DNA from: JASLMY01 sp965226475
GTDB taxonomy: Bacteria > Pseudomonadota > Alphaproteobacteria > GCA-2731375
Length of the DNA: 64,000 nucleotides
Direction: 5' to 3'
Assembly: GCA_965226475.1 (NCBI GenBank)
Contig: CBDDDJ010000004.1
Coordinates: forward strand, 2,232,001 to 2,296,000
A model generated the notes under the pieces. It searched no databases, had not been told where the DNA came from, and saw only the letters and a list, made by a program, of their open reading frames with translations. Position numbers and translations under genes: made by a program. Shown in pieces: positions 25,470-34,412 of the stretch. The stretch's first letter is position 1; each line of letters opens with the position of its first letter.

Positions 25470-25673
25470 TCAGCGCTCGACGGTGTTCGAATAGTGGTCG
25501 TCTTCCTTGTTGCCCAATCGTTCGCGCAGGACCTTCCAGAACAGCAAGGCAACCGCGACCACGAGCAGAACGGCGATGATCGAAAACGGAAATCCCACGA
25601 GCAGGGCCAAGATGATGGCGATCGCGACCACCGTGGCGGCAATCCCCAGCAGTATGTATGCGGTCTTCTCCAT
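25470..25673 (-). CDS. Small membrane protein with two transmembrane segments
   Basis: A 67-residue protein. Two hydrophobic segments (about residues 5-27 and 30-46: YILLGIAATVVAIAIILAL and FSIIAVLLVVAVALLFW) are followed by a charged tail, KVLRERLGNKEDDHYSNTVER. It precedes the YbjQ-family gene with a 10-bp gap and is likely cotranscribed. No family name can be given; it may anchor or partner YbjQ. Confidence 0.7.
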   Translation of the reverse strand: MEKTAYILLGIAATVVAIAIILALLVGFPFSIIAVLLVVAVALLFWKVLRERLGNKEDDHYSNTVER

Positions 25674-25848
25674 GGTCCACTCCCCATCGGGCGTCCATCG
25701 CCCCCGTGCTCCAGTTGTAAATGATGTCGATGGCGCCCTCGGTCACCCGGAAATGGGGTTCCGACTTCCGGGTCCGGCGGGGGTGGCTTCCCCCGATCCC
25801 TCGCTCGGGCTACACAAGGCGGCGAGACGCCAGCAGGGGAGACAAGCC

Positions 25849-26400
25849 ATGGCACGGGTCAGCGATCTCAGCCGCGAAGACATGAACGAGGAACAGGGCC
25901 GGGTCGCCGACGAGATCGCGGCGGGGCCGCGCGGCGGGCTTCGCGGGCCGTTCCCGGCCTGGCTCAGGAGCCCGACCTTGGCCGACCGGGCCCAGAAGCT
26001 GGGCGAATTCTGCCGCTTCAACACGTCGTTGGAGCCGCGCTTGTCGGAACTCGCCATCCTGGTGACGGCACGGCACTGGACGGCGCAATACGAATGGTAC
26101 GCCCATGCCAAAATCGCCCGCGAGGCTGGCGTCGCCGACGAGATCATCGAGGCCATCCGCAACCGCGAGACGCCAGAAATAGCCGATCCGGACGAGGCGC
26201 TGGTCTACAGCCTTGCCAGCGAGTACTACGCGAGCCACCGCGTCGGCGCCGAGACCTATGCCCAGGCGGTCGAACGATTGGGCGAGCATGGCGTCGTGGA
26301 GCTGGTCGGCGTGATGGGCTACTACGGCCTGGTCGCGATGACGCTCAACGTCTTCGAGATGGAGCTGCCGGAAGGCGAGCCCCAGCCGCTGGAATTATAG
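25849..26400 (+). CDS. Carboxymuconolactone decarboxylase family protein
   Basis: A 183-residue all-helical protein of the CMD/AhpD superfamily. RLSELAILVTARHWTAQYEWYAHAKIAREAGV is the signature helix-turn-helix; the position of the AhpD CxxC is occupied by WTAQYEW, so it lacks the peroxidase cysteines and belongs to the decarboxylase-like group. VVELVGVMGYYGLVAMTLNVF is the C-terminal helix. The start follows aggggagacaagcc. Its location before two lyase genes suggests catabolism of ring-cleavage or gamma-lactone products, unproven. Confidence 0.87.
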   Translation: MARVSDLSREDMNEEQGRVADEIAAGPRGGLRGPFPAWLRSPTLADRAQKLGEFCRFNTSLEPRLSELAILVTARHWTAQYEWYAHAKIAREAGVADEIIEAIRNRETPEIADPDEALVYSLASEYYASHRVGAETYAQAVERLGEHGVVELVGVMGYYGLVAMTLNVFEMELPEGEPQPLEL

Positions 26401-26463
26401 TTCTAAAAGGTGCCTGGCCGGCGCCCTTCGGGGCGACATAACGGAAAGAGGGACGATCCGACC

Positions 26464-27372
26464 ATGACCGGGACCGGGGGCTTCCACGGCATCTACCCGA
26501 TGCTCTATGCCTTCTTCGGCGCCGACGGCGAGTTGGACCGCGAGGCCATGCGGCGGCAGACGGAGGCGGCGACCCGGGCCGGCGCGCACGGCATCGCCGT
26601 CGGCGGCCTCTGCACCGAGGCCAACAAGCTGTCGACGGCGGAACGGCGGCGGTTGATCGAATGGGTGGCCGAAGACGTCGCCGGGCGTGTGCCGCTCTCC
26701 GTCACCATCACCGAGAACTCGATTCCCGGCCAACGCGAGGTCGCGCGCCTCTCGGCCGACGTGGGCGCCGCCTGGATCGCCCTGCAACCTCCGCCCGCCG
26801 GTGGCGCCGAGGCCGAACTCATCCGTTTTTATGGTGCCGTCGCCGAAGGTTCGGCCCTGCCCGTGGGCATCCAGAACGCGCCGGACTATATCGGCATCGG
26901 CCTCTCCAACGCCGGCTTCGCGACGCTCAACCGCAACCACCCCAACGTTTCGATCCTGAAGGCCGAGGGACCGGCGACCTATATCGCGCAGCTGATCGCG
27001 GACACGCAAGGCGTCTTCACCGTCTTCAACGGGCGGAACGGGATCGAGCTGGTGGACTCGCTCCGCGCCGGCTGCCAGGGCGCCATCCCCGCGGTCGACA
27101 CCGTCGATGCCCAGGTCCGGATCTACGAACTGATGCGAGCGAACGACGAGGCGGCGGCGGAGCGGGCCTTCGCCGAACTGCTGCCGCTGATCAATTTCCC
27201 GATGTATTCGATGGACTATTGCCTGGCCTACGGCAAGCGCCTGGCGGCGCGCCGCTTCGCGCTCGGCGAGGTGCACGACCGACCGCCGTCCTTGATGCCC
27301 ACCGGTTTCGGCCTCGACCTGGTGCAACGCTGGTCGCGCGGCTTGCCGCCGCTTGCGGGAGAGGGGTCGTGA
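26464..27372 (+). CDS. DapA-family (dihydrodipicolinate synthase-like) aldolase/lyase
   Basis: A 302-residue class I aldolase barrel. The Schiff-base lysine is Lys166 in VSILKAEGP, and GLCTEANKLSTAERRRLIE is the GxxxE-type substrate loop of the family, differing from GTTGE of true DapA. PVGIQNAPDYIGIGLS is the family's Tyr region. This is a catabolic relative such as KDG or 4-hydroxy-2-oxoglutarate-type aldolase, not lysine synthesis. The stop overlaps the GTG of the following flavoprotein gene. Confidence 0.83.
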   Translation: MTGTGGFHGIYPMLYAFFGADGELDREAMRRQTEAATRAGAHGIAVGGLCTEANKLSTAERRRLIEWVAEDVAGRVPLSVTITENSIPGQREVARLSADVGAAWIALQPPPAGGAEAELIRFYGAVAEGSALPVGIQNAPDYIGIGLSNAGFATLNRNHPNVSILKAEGPATYIAQLIADTQGVFTVFNGRNGIELVDSLRAGCQGAIPAVDTVDAQVRIYELMRANDEAAAERAFAELLPLINFPMYSMDYCLAYGKRLAARRFALGEVHDRPPSLMPTGFGLDLVQRWSRGLPPLAGEGS

Positions 27373-28589
27373 ACGCCGGGTCCACCTTCGTCGTCGTCGG
27401 CGCCGGGCAGGCCGGCGGCCGCGCGGTCGAGGCGATGCGGGCCGCCGGCTTCGAGGGCCGGATCGTCCTCTTCGGCGAGGAGGCGGAGCCGCCCTACGAG
27501 CGCCCGCCGTTGTCCAAGAAACTGCTGACCGGCGCCGCCGAGGACGCCTCGGCCCGGCTGCTGGCCGACGATTTCTACGCCGAGAACGACGTCGAGCTGC
27601 GCCTGGGCGAGCGGGTGGCGGCAATCGACGCCGAGGGCCGCGCGGTCGTTACCGAGGCCGGCGAGCGGCTCGGCTGGGACAAGCTGCTGCTCGCGACCGG
27701 CGCCCGGGTCCGCCGCGCGCCCTTCGCCGGCGGCGGGCTGGCGGGCGTGCATTACCTCAGGACGCTCGACGACACGGTGGCGCTCCGCGCCGATCTCGCG
27801 CCCGGCCGCCGCCTGGTGGTGGTCGGCGGCGGCTACCTCGGCCTGGAGATCGCGGCCAGCGCCCGAAGCCTCGGCCTCGAGGTGGTGGTGGTGGAGTTGG
27901 CGCCGCATCTGGTGGCGCGCGGCGCCCCGCCCGAGGTGGGCGCATGCCTGGCGGACCTGCACCGGGCGAACGGCGTCGAGATTCGCCTGGAGGCCAGCGT
28001 CGAGGCGATCCAAGGCCAGGACCGTGTGAGCGGGGTGACGCTGGCGGGCGGCGAACGGCTGGCGGCCGACGTCGTCGTCGTCGCCATCGGCATTATCGCC
28101 AACGTGGAACTGGCCGAGGCGGCGGGCGCCCTGATCGACGACGGCGTCGTCGTCGACACGAGCGGGCGGACCAGTCTGTCCGATGTGTATGCCGCCGGCG
28201 ACGTGACCCGCCACACCAACCCCCATCTCGGCGCCGTCCGGCTGGAAAGCTGGCAGAACGCCCAGGAACAGGCGATCGCCGCCGCCAAGGCCATGTGCGG
28301 CGAAAATGTCGACTACGCCATCGTGCCCTGGTTCTGGTCCGACCAGTACGACCTCAACCTGCAGCTCGCCGGCGACTGCCGCGCGGGCGACGAGATCGTC
28401 CGCCGGGGCGAGGTCGACGGGCCGCACGCGCTTTTCTACTTCCGCCATGGCCGGCTTTCGGGCGTCGTCGGATTCAACCAGGGCCGCGACGTCCGCATGG
28501 GCCAGCGGCTGATCGAACGTGGCACGCCCGTGACGCCGGCCCAGGTCGCCGATCCGGCGACCAAGCTGCAGCGGCTGTTGAAGGGTTGA
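27369..28589 (+). CDS. FAD/NAD-dependent oxidoreductase (ferredoxin reductase-like)
   Basis: A 406-residue flavoprotein of the rhodocoxin/putidaredoxin-reductase type. Motifs are VVVGAGQAGGRAVEAMR (FAD), PPYERPPLSKKLL, VVVGGGYLGLEIAASA (NADH) and VYAAGDVTRH (FAD ribityl). The C-terminal domain contains VPWFWSDQYDLNLQLAGD, typical of ferredoxin reductases. The start is GTG at 27369, nested in the previous stop. No ferredoxin or P450 is nearby, so its electron acceptor must be encoded elsewhere. Confidence 0.9.
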   Translation: MNAGSTFVVVGAGQAGGRAVEAMRAAGFEGRIVLFGEEAEPPYERPPLSKKLLTGAAEDASARLLADDFYAENDVELRLGERVAAIDAEGRAVVTEAGERLGWDKLLLATGARVRRAPFAGGGLAGVHYLRTLDDTVALRADLAPGRRLVVVGGGYLGLEIAASARSLGLEVVVVELAPHLVARGAPPEVGACLADLHRANGVEIRLEASVEAIQGQDRVSGVTLAGGERLAADVVVVAIGIIANVELAEAAGALIDDGVVVDTSGRTSLSDVYAAGDVTRHTNPHLGAVRLESWQNAQEQAIAAAKAMCGENVDYAIVPWFWSDQYDLNLQLAGDCRAGDEIVRRGEVDGPHALFYFRHGRLSGVVGFNQGRDVRMGQRLIERGTPVTPAQVADPATKLQRLLKG

Positions 28590-28653
28590 GCGGTATACCG
28601 AGGCATGATTTCGGCGCAATATGGCGCCAGCCGAATTCGAGGAGATCGAAGCC

Positions 28654-29595
28654 ATGTCCAAGCGCCGCCTGACCGGGTCCTTCGTCGCCCTGATCACGCC
28701 CTTCAACGCCGATTACAGCCTCGATTTCGAGGGCTTCCGCACGTTGATCGAGTTCCACGACGAGAACCTGACCAGCGCCCTGCTGATCATGGGGTCCAGT
28801 GGCGAGGTCTCGATGCTGAGCCCGGAAGAACGCCACCAAGTGGTGCGCGAGAGCTTGAAGTTCCGCAAGCCCGGGATGGAGATGTGGTACGGCTGCACCG
28901 GCCCGACCACGGAGGCCACCATTGCATATGTGGCCCAGGCCGCCGCCGAGGGCGCCGACGGCGCTGTGATCGCGGCACCCCCCTATATCTGTGCGCCGAA
29001 CGCCGACATCGTCCGCTTCTTCCTCGATGTCGCCGACGCCGCGACCATCCCGCTCGGCATCTACAACAATCCGCCCCGCGTGCAGACCGACCTGACGGCG
29101 GAGGACGTGCTGCAAATCGCCGCGCACCCCAATGTGCTGGTGTTGAAGGAATCGACCGCCCGCACCGCCCAGGTGGCCCAGATCGCCGCCGCCGAGCCGG
29201 ATTTGAGCCTGATGTGCTGTTGTTCGCCCAACCTCGGCCTGGTGGTGCCGATGATGAGCCTGGGCGGCCACGGCACGGCCAACATGACCGGCAACGTCAT
29301 CCCGCGCGAGATGGCGGTGATCTCCAAGCCGTGGGAGAGCCACCAGGACACCCTCGCCTTCCGGGAGGCCTGGCTGCGCAACCTGCCGATGCTGCACTAC
29401 GCCTATTCCGCCGTGAACCCGATTCCGGTTAAGTCGCTGATGGCCGCCGTCGGCCTGCCCGCCGGGCCGTTGCGCAAGCCGCTGAACGCCTATGAAGGCG
29501 AAGCCCTGGAGAAGGGCCTGCAAATCGCCCGCGACCTCGGCCTCGATCGTACCTACGGCTTCGACCTCGGCCGGGGGCTGCAAGCCGCCGAATAG
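28654..29595 (+). CDS. DapA-family (dihydrodipicolinate synthase-like) aldolase/lyase
   Basis: A 313-residue class I aldolase. It has FVALITPFNADYSLDFEGF, the loop MGSSGEVSMLSPEERHQVV, the Tyr region GIYNNPPRVQTDL and the Schiff-base Lys165 in VLVLKESTA. The CCC triplet in LMCCCSPNLG is unusual. It resembles catabolic DapA relatives, not biosynthetic DapA. The ATG at 28654 follows gaggagatcgaa; an upstream in-frame ATG at 28621 lacks a site. It is 64 bp downstream of the flavoprotein and diverges strongly from the first lyase, so they are not a recent duplication. Confidence 0.85.
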   Translation: MSKRRLTGSFVALITPFNADYSLDFEGFRTLIEFHDENLTSALLIMGSSGEVSMLSPEERHQVVRESLKFRKPGMEMWYGCTGPTTEATIAYVAQAAAEGADGAVIAAPPYICAPNADIVRFFLDVADAATIPLGIYNNPPRVQTDLTAEDVLQIAAHPNVLVLKESTARTAQVAQIAAAEPDLSLMCCCSPNLGLVVPMMSLGGHGTANMTGNVIPREMAVISKPWESHQDTLAFREAWLRNLPMLHYAYSAVNPIPVKSLMAAVGLPAGPLRKPLNAYEGEALEKGLQIARDLGLDRTYGFDLGRGLQAAE

Positions 29596-29642
29596 GCCGT
29601 TTCCCACGTCCTCATCTCGTCAATCGGAGGCCGTTTCCGCCC

Positions 29643-30380
29643 ATGTCCGACATCGTCACCCATGAGAGCCGGGACAATATCGCCATTATCACCATCAACC
29701 GGGCCGACAAGGCCAACGCGCTGAACGCCGAGGTGGGCGAGGGCCTGAAGGCCGCCTGGCACCGCTTCAACGCGAGCGACGATAGGGTGGCGATCCTGAC
29801 GGGGGCCGGCGACAAGGTGTTTTCCGCCGGCGCCGATTTGCGCGCGCCGGGCGAGCTCTGGTCCTTCGTGCCCAACGTCGGCGTGGCGGTCGACAAGCCG
29901 GTCATCGCCGCCGTCAACGGCTGGTGCGTCGGCGGCGCCATGGTGCTGGTGCAGATGGCCGACCTCTGCGTCATGTCGGAAGACGCCAGGTTCAGCTATC
30001 CCGAAGCCAAGCTCGGCTTCACCGGCGGCCTGATCAGCGGCCTGGTGGCGCGCATTCCCCACAAGATCGCGATGGAGCTGCTGCTGGTGGGCGAGGAGAT
30101 GACCGCCCAGCGCGCCTATGAGGTCGGCTTCGTCAACAAGGTGGTGCCGGCCGACCAGGTGATGGCGGCCGCGCTCGACTATGCCGCCAAGCTCGCCGCC
30201 AACGCGCCGCTGGTCATGGCGACCTTGAAGCGCTTCACCCAAGCCGTGATCCCCAAGGGCCCGACCGAGGCCGCCGGCATCGCGCGGAGCCAGACCGACG
30301 CGGTCTTCGCCAGCGAGGACTGGGAGGAAGGCCGCGCCGGTTTCCGCGAGAAACGCGATCCCGTCTTCAAGGGCCGCTGA
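29643..30380 (+). CDS. Enoyl-CoA hydratase/isomerase family protein
   Basis: A 245-residue crotonase-fold enzyme. It starts with IAIITINRADKANALNAEV; the first oxyanion element is KVFSAGADLRAP and the second AAVNGWCVGGAMVLVQMADL. The Glu-equivalent positions lie around YPEAKLGFTGGLISGLVARI. The C-terminal helices trimerise. It acts on an acyl-CoA in beta-oxidation-like catabolism. It may share an operon with the DapA-like gene 47 bp upstream. Confidence 0.88.
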   Translation: MSDIVTHESRDNIAIITINRADKANALNAEVGEGLKAAWHRFNASDDRVAILTGAGDKVFSAGADLRAPGELWSFVPNVGVAVDKPVIAAVNGWCVGGAMVLVQMADLCVMSEDARFSYPEAKLGFTGGLISGLVARIPHKIAMELLLVGEEMTAQRAYEVGFVNKVVPADQVMAAALDYAAKLAANAPLVMATLKRFTQAVIPKGPTEAAGIARSQTDAVFASEDWEEGRAGFREKRDPVFKGR

Positions 30381-30507
30381 CGCCGGGAGGTTCGCGCCGC
30401 CGCCCCGCCCCCGAACGTCGCCCGCGCGCGGGAAGCGGACCCTTGCGAGGGGGGAAGGCGGATGCTACGTCTCGGCCCGGGTCCGGTTCGGAATTGGAGT
30501 GAGCGAC

Positions 30508-30756
30508 ATGAAGACGGGTATCGCGATTCTGCTGGCCGGACTTCTGGCGACGGCGCCCATGGCGGCGTTGGCGGAGCCACCGGTGGCCCCGGCGCCGGCT
30601 CAGACCACCGGCACGGCGACGGGCGGCGAGAGTTCGGGCGCGGTTTTCGACCTCGACCTGCTGCCGCTGTGGGCCGGACTGCTGGCCATCGGGCTCGTCG
30701 CCGTCGTGGCGGTGGGCACGTCCGACGGCAACAACACCTCGACCACCACCAATTGA
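30508..30756 (+). CDS. Small secreted or membrane protein, signal peptide plus one transmembrane segment
   Basis: An 82-residue protein. A signal peptide (KTGIAILLAGLLATAPMAALA) ends with an Ala-x-Ala-type site before EPPVAPAPAQ. A Gly/Thr/Ser-rich stretch follows, then a membrane segment (about residues 50-72) and a polar tail, GTSDGNNTSTTTN. Ribosome-binding site ggag sits 8 bp before the ATG. No function can be assigned. Confidence 0.6.
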   Translation: MKTGIAILLAGLLATAPMAALAEPPVAPAPAQTTGTATGGESSGAVFDLDLLPLWAGLLAIGLVAVVAVGTSDGNNTSTTTN

Positions 30757-30819
30757 CCGTCTCGCGGCGGGCCCGGCGCCGGGGCGCCTCGCGGTTCGCC
30801 GCGTAGGGAGGAAGCGGGC

Positions 30820-32023
30820 ATGGCCCGTCTGGAGGATATCCCCGAGTTCTTGCGCCATCACATCGTGAAGCTCGACTGCGCGACGCCGGCGGGGAAACCC
30901 TGGGTCGGCGGGCCGCCGCTCCGCGAACGCCGGGTGGCGCTGATTTCGACCGCCGGCTTGCAGGTCCGCGGCGACCGGCCCTTCGACGTCGGCGACGACG
31001 ACTACCGGATCATCCCGGGCGACGTCGATCCGGCCGACCTGATCATCAGCCACATCTCGACCAACTTCGACCGTACCGGCTTCCAGCAAGACTACAACGT
31101 GATGTTCCCGCTCGCCCGCCTGCGCGAGCTGGCGGCCGACGGGCTGGTCGGCTCCGTCGCGGCGCACCACTATTCCTTCATGGGCGCGACGACGCCCGAG
31201 ACGATGGCGCCGACCGCGCGCCACTTGGCGGGGCTGCTGAAGCAGGACCGGGTGGACGCGGCCCTGCTGGTACCGGTCTGACCCTTCTGCACGCGCGCCG
31301 TCGGCGGGCTTGCCCACACCATCGAGGCCGAAGGGGTCGCCACCACGCAGGTGAGCCTGATCCGCCCGCACACCGAGTTGATGCGCCCGCCGCGCGCGCT
31401 GGGTTCCCTTCGAGCTGGGCCGGCCCTTGGGCACCCCCGATGACGCGAATTTCCAGCGCCGCGTGCTGCTGGCGGCGCTGAGCCTTCTGGAGGCCGAGGC
31501 CGGCCCCGTGCTGGAGGATTTTCCCGAGGACGCGCCCGAGGGCGGCATGGTCGAGGGCTGGGCCTGCCCGATCCCGTTTCCCGCCGATGGGGCGGGAGAG
31601 GACACGCCCATCGCCCGCCTTGCCGCCGAGATCCGCCGCCTGCGCCCGTGGCACGACGCGGCCCTCGCCAGGCGCGGGCGGTCCACGGTCGGCGCCAGCG
31701 AACTGGACATGGCCGACGCCGGCCGCTTCATGGCCGGCTTCCTCGGCGGCGCGGTGCCCGCGAGCCCCAGGCCCGACCTCGCGCCGCCAGCCATGCTGAA
31801 GACGGTGCTGGAGGACCTCAAGGCCTATTACCTGGAGGCGGTCTCGGCGCAACCGGGGGGCGATGGCTCCAGCGCCCGGCTCGCCGACTGGTTCTGGGGC
31901 GAGACCGAGGCGGGGCGGATCATGCTCGACCTCTTCCCCGTCCTCTCGGAGCACGACGAGCCGGCATTGAAGGCCCTCGGGCGCGGCCTTCTGGTGCCGC
32001 GCGTCCAGCACCACCGGCTTTGA
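30820..32023 (+). pseudogene. GrdB-like reductase gene with in-frame UGA (candidate selenocysteine) and a frameshift
   Basis: The first 153 codons encode a protein like the glycine/sarcosine/betaine reductase selenoprotein B family (LEDIPEFLRHHIVKL, ADLIISHISTNFDRTGF, SVAAHHYSFMGATTP). At 31279-31281 the frame meets TGA, and homologous sequence continues in the same frame: PFCTRAVGGLAHTIEAEG. The residue at UGA is therefore in a UxxC motif (position 154 and Cys157), where family members carry Sec or Cys. About 120 bp later, in a CG-repeat near 31391-31400, one extra base shifts the frame; sequence then resumes WVPFELGRPLGTPDDANFQR and runs to 32023. If the UGA is Sec and the shift a sequence error, this is an intact selenoprotein; otherwise a pseudogene. 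Confidence 0.65.
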
Positions 32024-32640
32024 GGCGGCGGCGGTGATCCGCTTCGGCTCCCTCGGCCCCACCGACGTTCTCCTCGTCAAGCCCTTCCAACTGGCCCAGG
32101 CCGTCCATGAAGCGCCGAAGAAAGCTTGAAGCGAGAGCCGAACATTTCGAATCGCGGGTTGCACACGCCGATAGGCGCACGGAAACGGTCGATCCCTTGA
32201 AATCGGCATCCACGGCGGAAAATCACTATTTCCATGCTCGCTGAAACCGCTCGCGGAACCTCCATGCGGGACCGCCGAGTAACGGCGTCGAGGGAGGACA
32301 CCGGCTCAGGTGCCTTCTTCGCGGCCACCGGGCCGGGCGCCCTGGATACGGCCCGGCCTGCCGCGAGGCAGCGCCGATGGGAAAACCGCACATGCGGTTC
32401 GACGGCGGCGGGGGACGGCCCTTGCCACCCCTATCGCGGCGGCCGGAACGGCGCCGGCGGTTTCGCGCGGCATCGGAGGCGCCTGGATCGCCGCGAGGCG
32501 CACGCCCTCGCGACGACGTTGGTGGCCGCGGGGCGGGGACGAGCCACGTCGTCGGCCGGCCGGTATGATGCCTCGCCACCTTGCTTCGGCGCGCGCCCCG
32601 CCTATCCTGATGGCGACAACCTCGGGGAGGGAGCGGGATC
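32024..32640. other. 617-bp gene-poor region with possible gene and intron remnants
   Basis: At 32010-32128 one frame reads FEAAAVIRFGSLGPTDVLLV then KPFQLAQAVHEAPKKA and stop, a coding-looking tail of unknown origin that overlaps the end of the GrdB-like gene. From about 32260 the DNA is structured, with hairpin ccgccgagtaacggcg, and 32371-32437 resembles a group II intron 3' end. A good site gggagggagcggg lies before the next gene. Confidence 0.4.
32371..32437 (+). ncRNA. Possible degenerate group II intron 3' end (domains V/VI)
   Basis: The segment gcgccgatgggaaaaccgca followed by catgcggttc has the shape of intron domain V: paired ends, a small A-rich loop and the ggttc close. It is followed by gacggcggcgggggac and ends ccacccctatcgc, as bacterial intron 3' ends do. 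The canonical GAGC start is changed to GCGC and no intron-encoded protein is present, so at most a remnant remains. Confidence 0.35.
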
Positions 32641-33411
32641 ATGCGATTGAAGGACCGGGTGGCGATCGTGACGGGGGCGGCGGGCGGCATCGGGGAGGCA
32701 ATCGCGCTCGCCTTCGCCGACGAGGGCGCCGTGCTCGCCGTCACCGACATCAATGGCGAAGGCGTGGAGGCGACGGCGGCGGCGATCCGCGCCAAGGGCG
32801 GCACGGCCGACGCGACCGCCATGGACGTCACCGACCAGGCGGCGGTCCGGGCCCTGGTGGCCGACACCGTGGCGCGGCACGGCCAGCTCGATATTTTGGC
32901 GAATGTCGCCGGCACCGCCAGCTTCGGCCATTTCCTCGAGGTCGAGGCGGCGGAGTTCGAGCGGGTGATGCGGGTCAACTTGCATGCCAGCTTCTACTGC
33001 GCCCAGGCCGCGGCGGCGGAGATGGTGAAGCGCGGCTATGGCCGGATCGTCAACATCGCCTCGATCGCCGGCAGCCGGGCGGGCGAGGCGCGCACGGCCT
33101 ACGGCACCTCCAAGGCGGCGGTGATCGGCCTGACCCAGCAGGCGGCGCGCGACCTGGCCTCTTCCGGCATCACGGTGAACGCGATCGGCCCGGGCCCGGT
33201 GGACACCGCGCTGACCCGCGCCACCCACACCGAGAACACCCGCACCAACTACCGTCGCCACATCCCGGCCCAGCGCTACGGCACGGTCGAGGAAATGGCC
33301 GACGCGGCGGTCTTCCTCGCCGGCGAGGCGGCGGGCTACGTCAACGGTCATATCCTCTTCGTCGACGGCGGCTACGAGATGGCCGGCGTCGGGGAGTATT
33401 CGACGGATTGA
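32641..33411 (+). CDS. Short-chain dehydrogenase/reductase
   Basis: A 256-residue classical SDR: VAIVTGAAGGIGEAIAL, NAD-type VTDINGE, NVAGTASFG at the NAG position (first Asn to Val change at the second place), catalytic Ser in NIASIAGS and YGTSK. IGPGPVDTALTRATHTE follows the active site and VDGGYEMAG closes the fold. It belongs to the 3-oxoacyl-[ACP]-reductase-like catabolic group. It is followed after 220 bp by an HpaI aldolase gene. Confidence 0.88.
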   Translation: MRLKDRVAIVTGAAGGIGEAIALAFADEGAVLAVTDINGEGVEATAAAIRAKGGTADATAMDVTDQAAVRALVADTVARHGQLDILANVAGTASFGHFLEVEAAEFERVMRVNLHASFYCAQAAAAEMVKRGYGRIVNIASIAGSRAGEARTAYGTSKAAVIGLTQQAARDLASSGITVNAIGPGPVDTALTRATHTENTRTNYRRHIPAQRYGTVEEMADAAVFLAGEAAGYVNGHILFVDGGYEMAGVGEYSTD

Positions 33412-33490
33412 GGGGCCTTGTCCCGAGGTTTCGCGACCGCGTCGCGGCCTTTGAACCATGGCGAAGATCGCCCGGGTTCGGGAGACCATA

Positions 33491-33550
33491 GCGGATCAAG
33501 TTTGATCCGAATCGCCGGGGGAGCGGTTGACCAATCCTGAATGACTCCAG
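33491..33550. repeat. Degenerate half-copy of repeat R1
   Basis: gcggatcaagtttgatccga then atcgccg repeats the sequence just upstream of R1 copy b (12945-12971), itself containing the small palindrome ggatcaagtttgatcc. It continues with ggggagcggttgacca, the right half of R1. The left arm is missing, so it cannot form the full hairpin. Confidence 0.65.
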
Positions 33551-33634
33551 TTCCCACACCGGCTGGCCCCCGGACTTGCCGGGATGCGGGTTCCGGGCCA
33601 AGATCCGCCCGCAAACGCGAGGGAGGGACAGATT

Positions 33635-34408
33635 TTGCGCGCCAATCCGGTAAAGAAGACGCTCGCCCAAGGCGGCGATGCCCACGGCACCATGGTGTTC
33701 GAGTTCGCCAGCCCCGGACTGCCGCAGATCCTGGTGAACGCCGGCTGCGACTTCGTCTTCTACGACATGGAGCATTCGGGCTTCACCATGACGGAGATGA
33801 AGACCCAGCTGGCGCTCTGCCGGGGGCTCGGTCTGGTGCCGCTGGTGCGCCCGCCGGGGAAGTCCTACCAGTATACCGCGCGCCTGCTGGACCTGGGCGC
33901 CATGGGGCTGCTGTTCCAGATGGTGGAGAGCGCCGAGGAGGCGGCCGAGCTGGTCTCCTGGACCCGCTATCCCCTGGAGGGCCAGCGCGGCGCCATGTTC
34001 GGTGGCGCGCATGACGACTATGGCTCCGCCACGATGGCCGAGACGAAGGCCGCCGCGCATGAACGCACCTTGGTCTGCGTGTTGATCGAAACCGCCAAGG
34101 GCCTGGCGAACGTCGACGAGATCGTGGCGGTGCCGGGCGTCGACGTGGCGCATTTGGGCCATGCCGACCTCTCGCTCTCGCTCGGCATTCCGGGCCAGTT
34201 CGACCACCCGGACCTGCAGGCGGGCATCGACGACATCGCCGCCGCCGCCGCTAAGCACGGCAAGACCGCGGCCGGCCTCGTCGGCTCGCCTAAACAGGGA
34301 CGCGAGTGGCGGGAGCGCGGCTTCCGCATGCTGTCCTACTTCTACGACATCGGCATCTTCCAAACGGCGCTGGCGCGCGGCATCGCCGGCATGAAGGACG
34401 AGGGCTGA
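33635..34408 (+). CDS. HpcH/HpaI aldolase family protein (class II 2-oxo-acid aldolase)
   Basis: A 257-residue metal-dependent aldolase barrel. Motifs are FVFYDMEHSGFTM (substrate and base), ALCRGLGLVPLVRPPG, the metal ligand Glu in CVLIETAKGLANVDEI and HLGHADLSLSLGIPGQF. It would cleave a 4-hydroxy-2-oxo acid to pyruvate and an aldehyde. The preferred start is TTG at 33635, 5 bp after gagggaggga; no ATG gives a better site. The PhyH-family gene follows after 4 bp, so the two are coexpressed. Confidence 0.87.
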   Translation: MRANPVKKTLAQGGDAHGTMVFEFASPGLPQILVNAGCDFVFYDMEHSGFTMTEMKTQLALCRGLGLVPLVRPPGKSYQYTARLLDLGAMGLLFQMVESAEEAAELVSWTRYPLEGQRGAMFGGAHDDYGSATMAETKAAAHERTLVCVLIETAKGLANVDEIVAVPGVDVAHLGHADLSLSLGIPGQFDHPDLQAGIDDIAAAAAKHGKTAAGLVGSPKQGREWRERGFRMLSYFYDIGIFQTALARGIAGMKDEG

Positions 34409-34412
34409 GGCC

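Noticed and set aside
32262..32330. Possible glycine-type riboswitch around ggctcagg
   Set aside because: The ggacagag and other conserved aptamer blocks are missing, and the downstream gene is an SDR.
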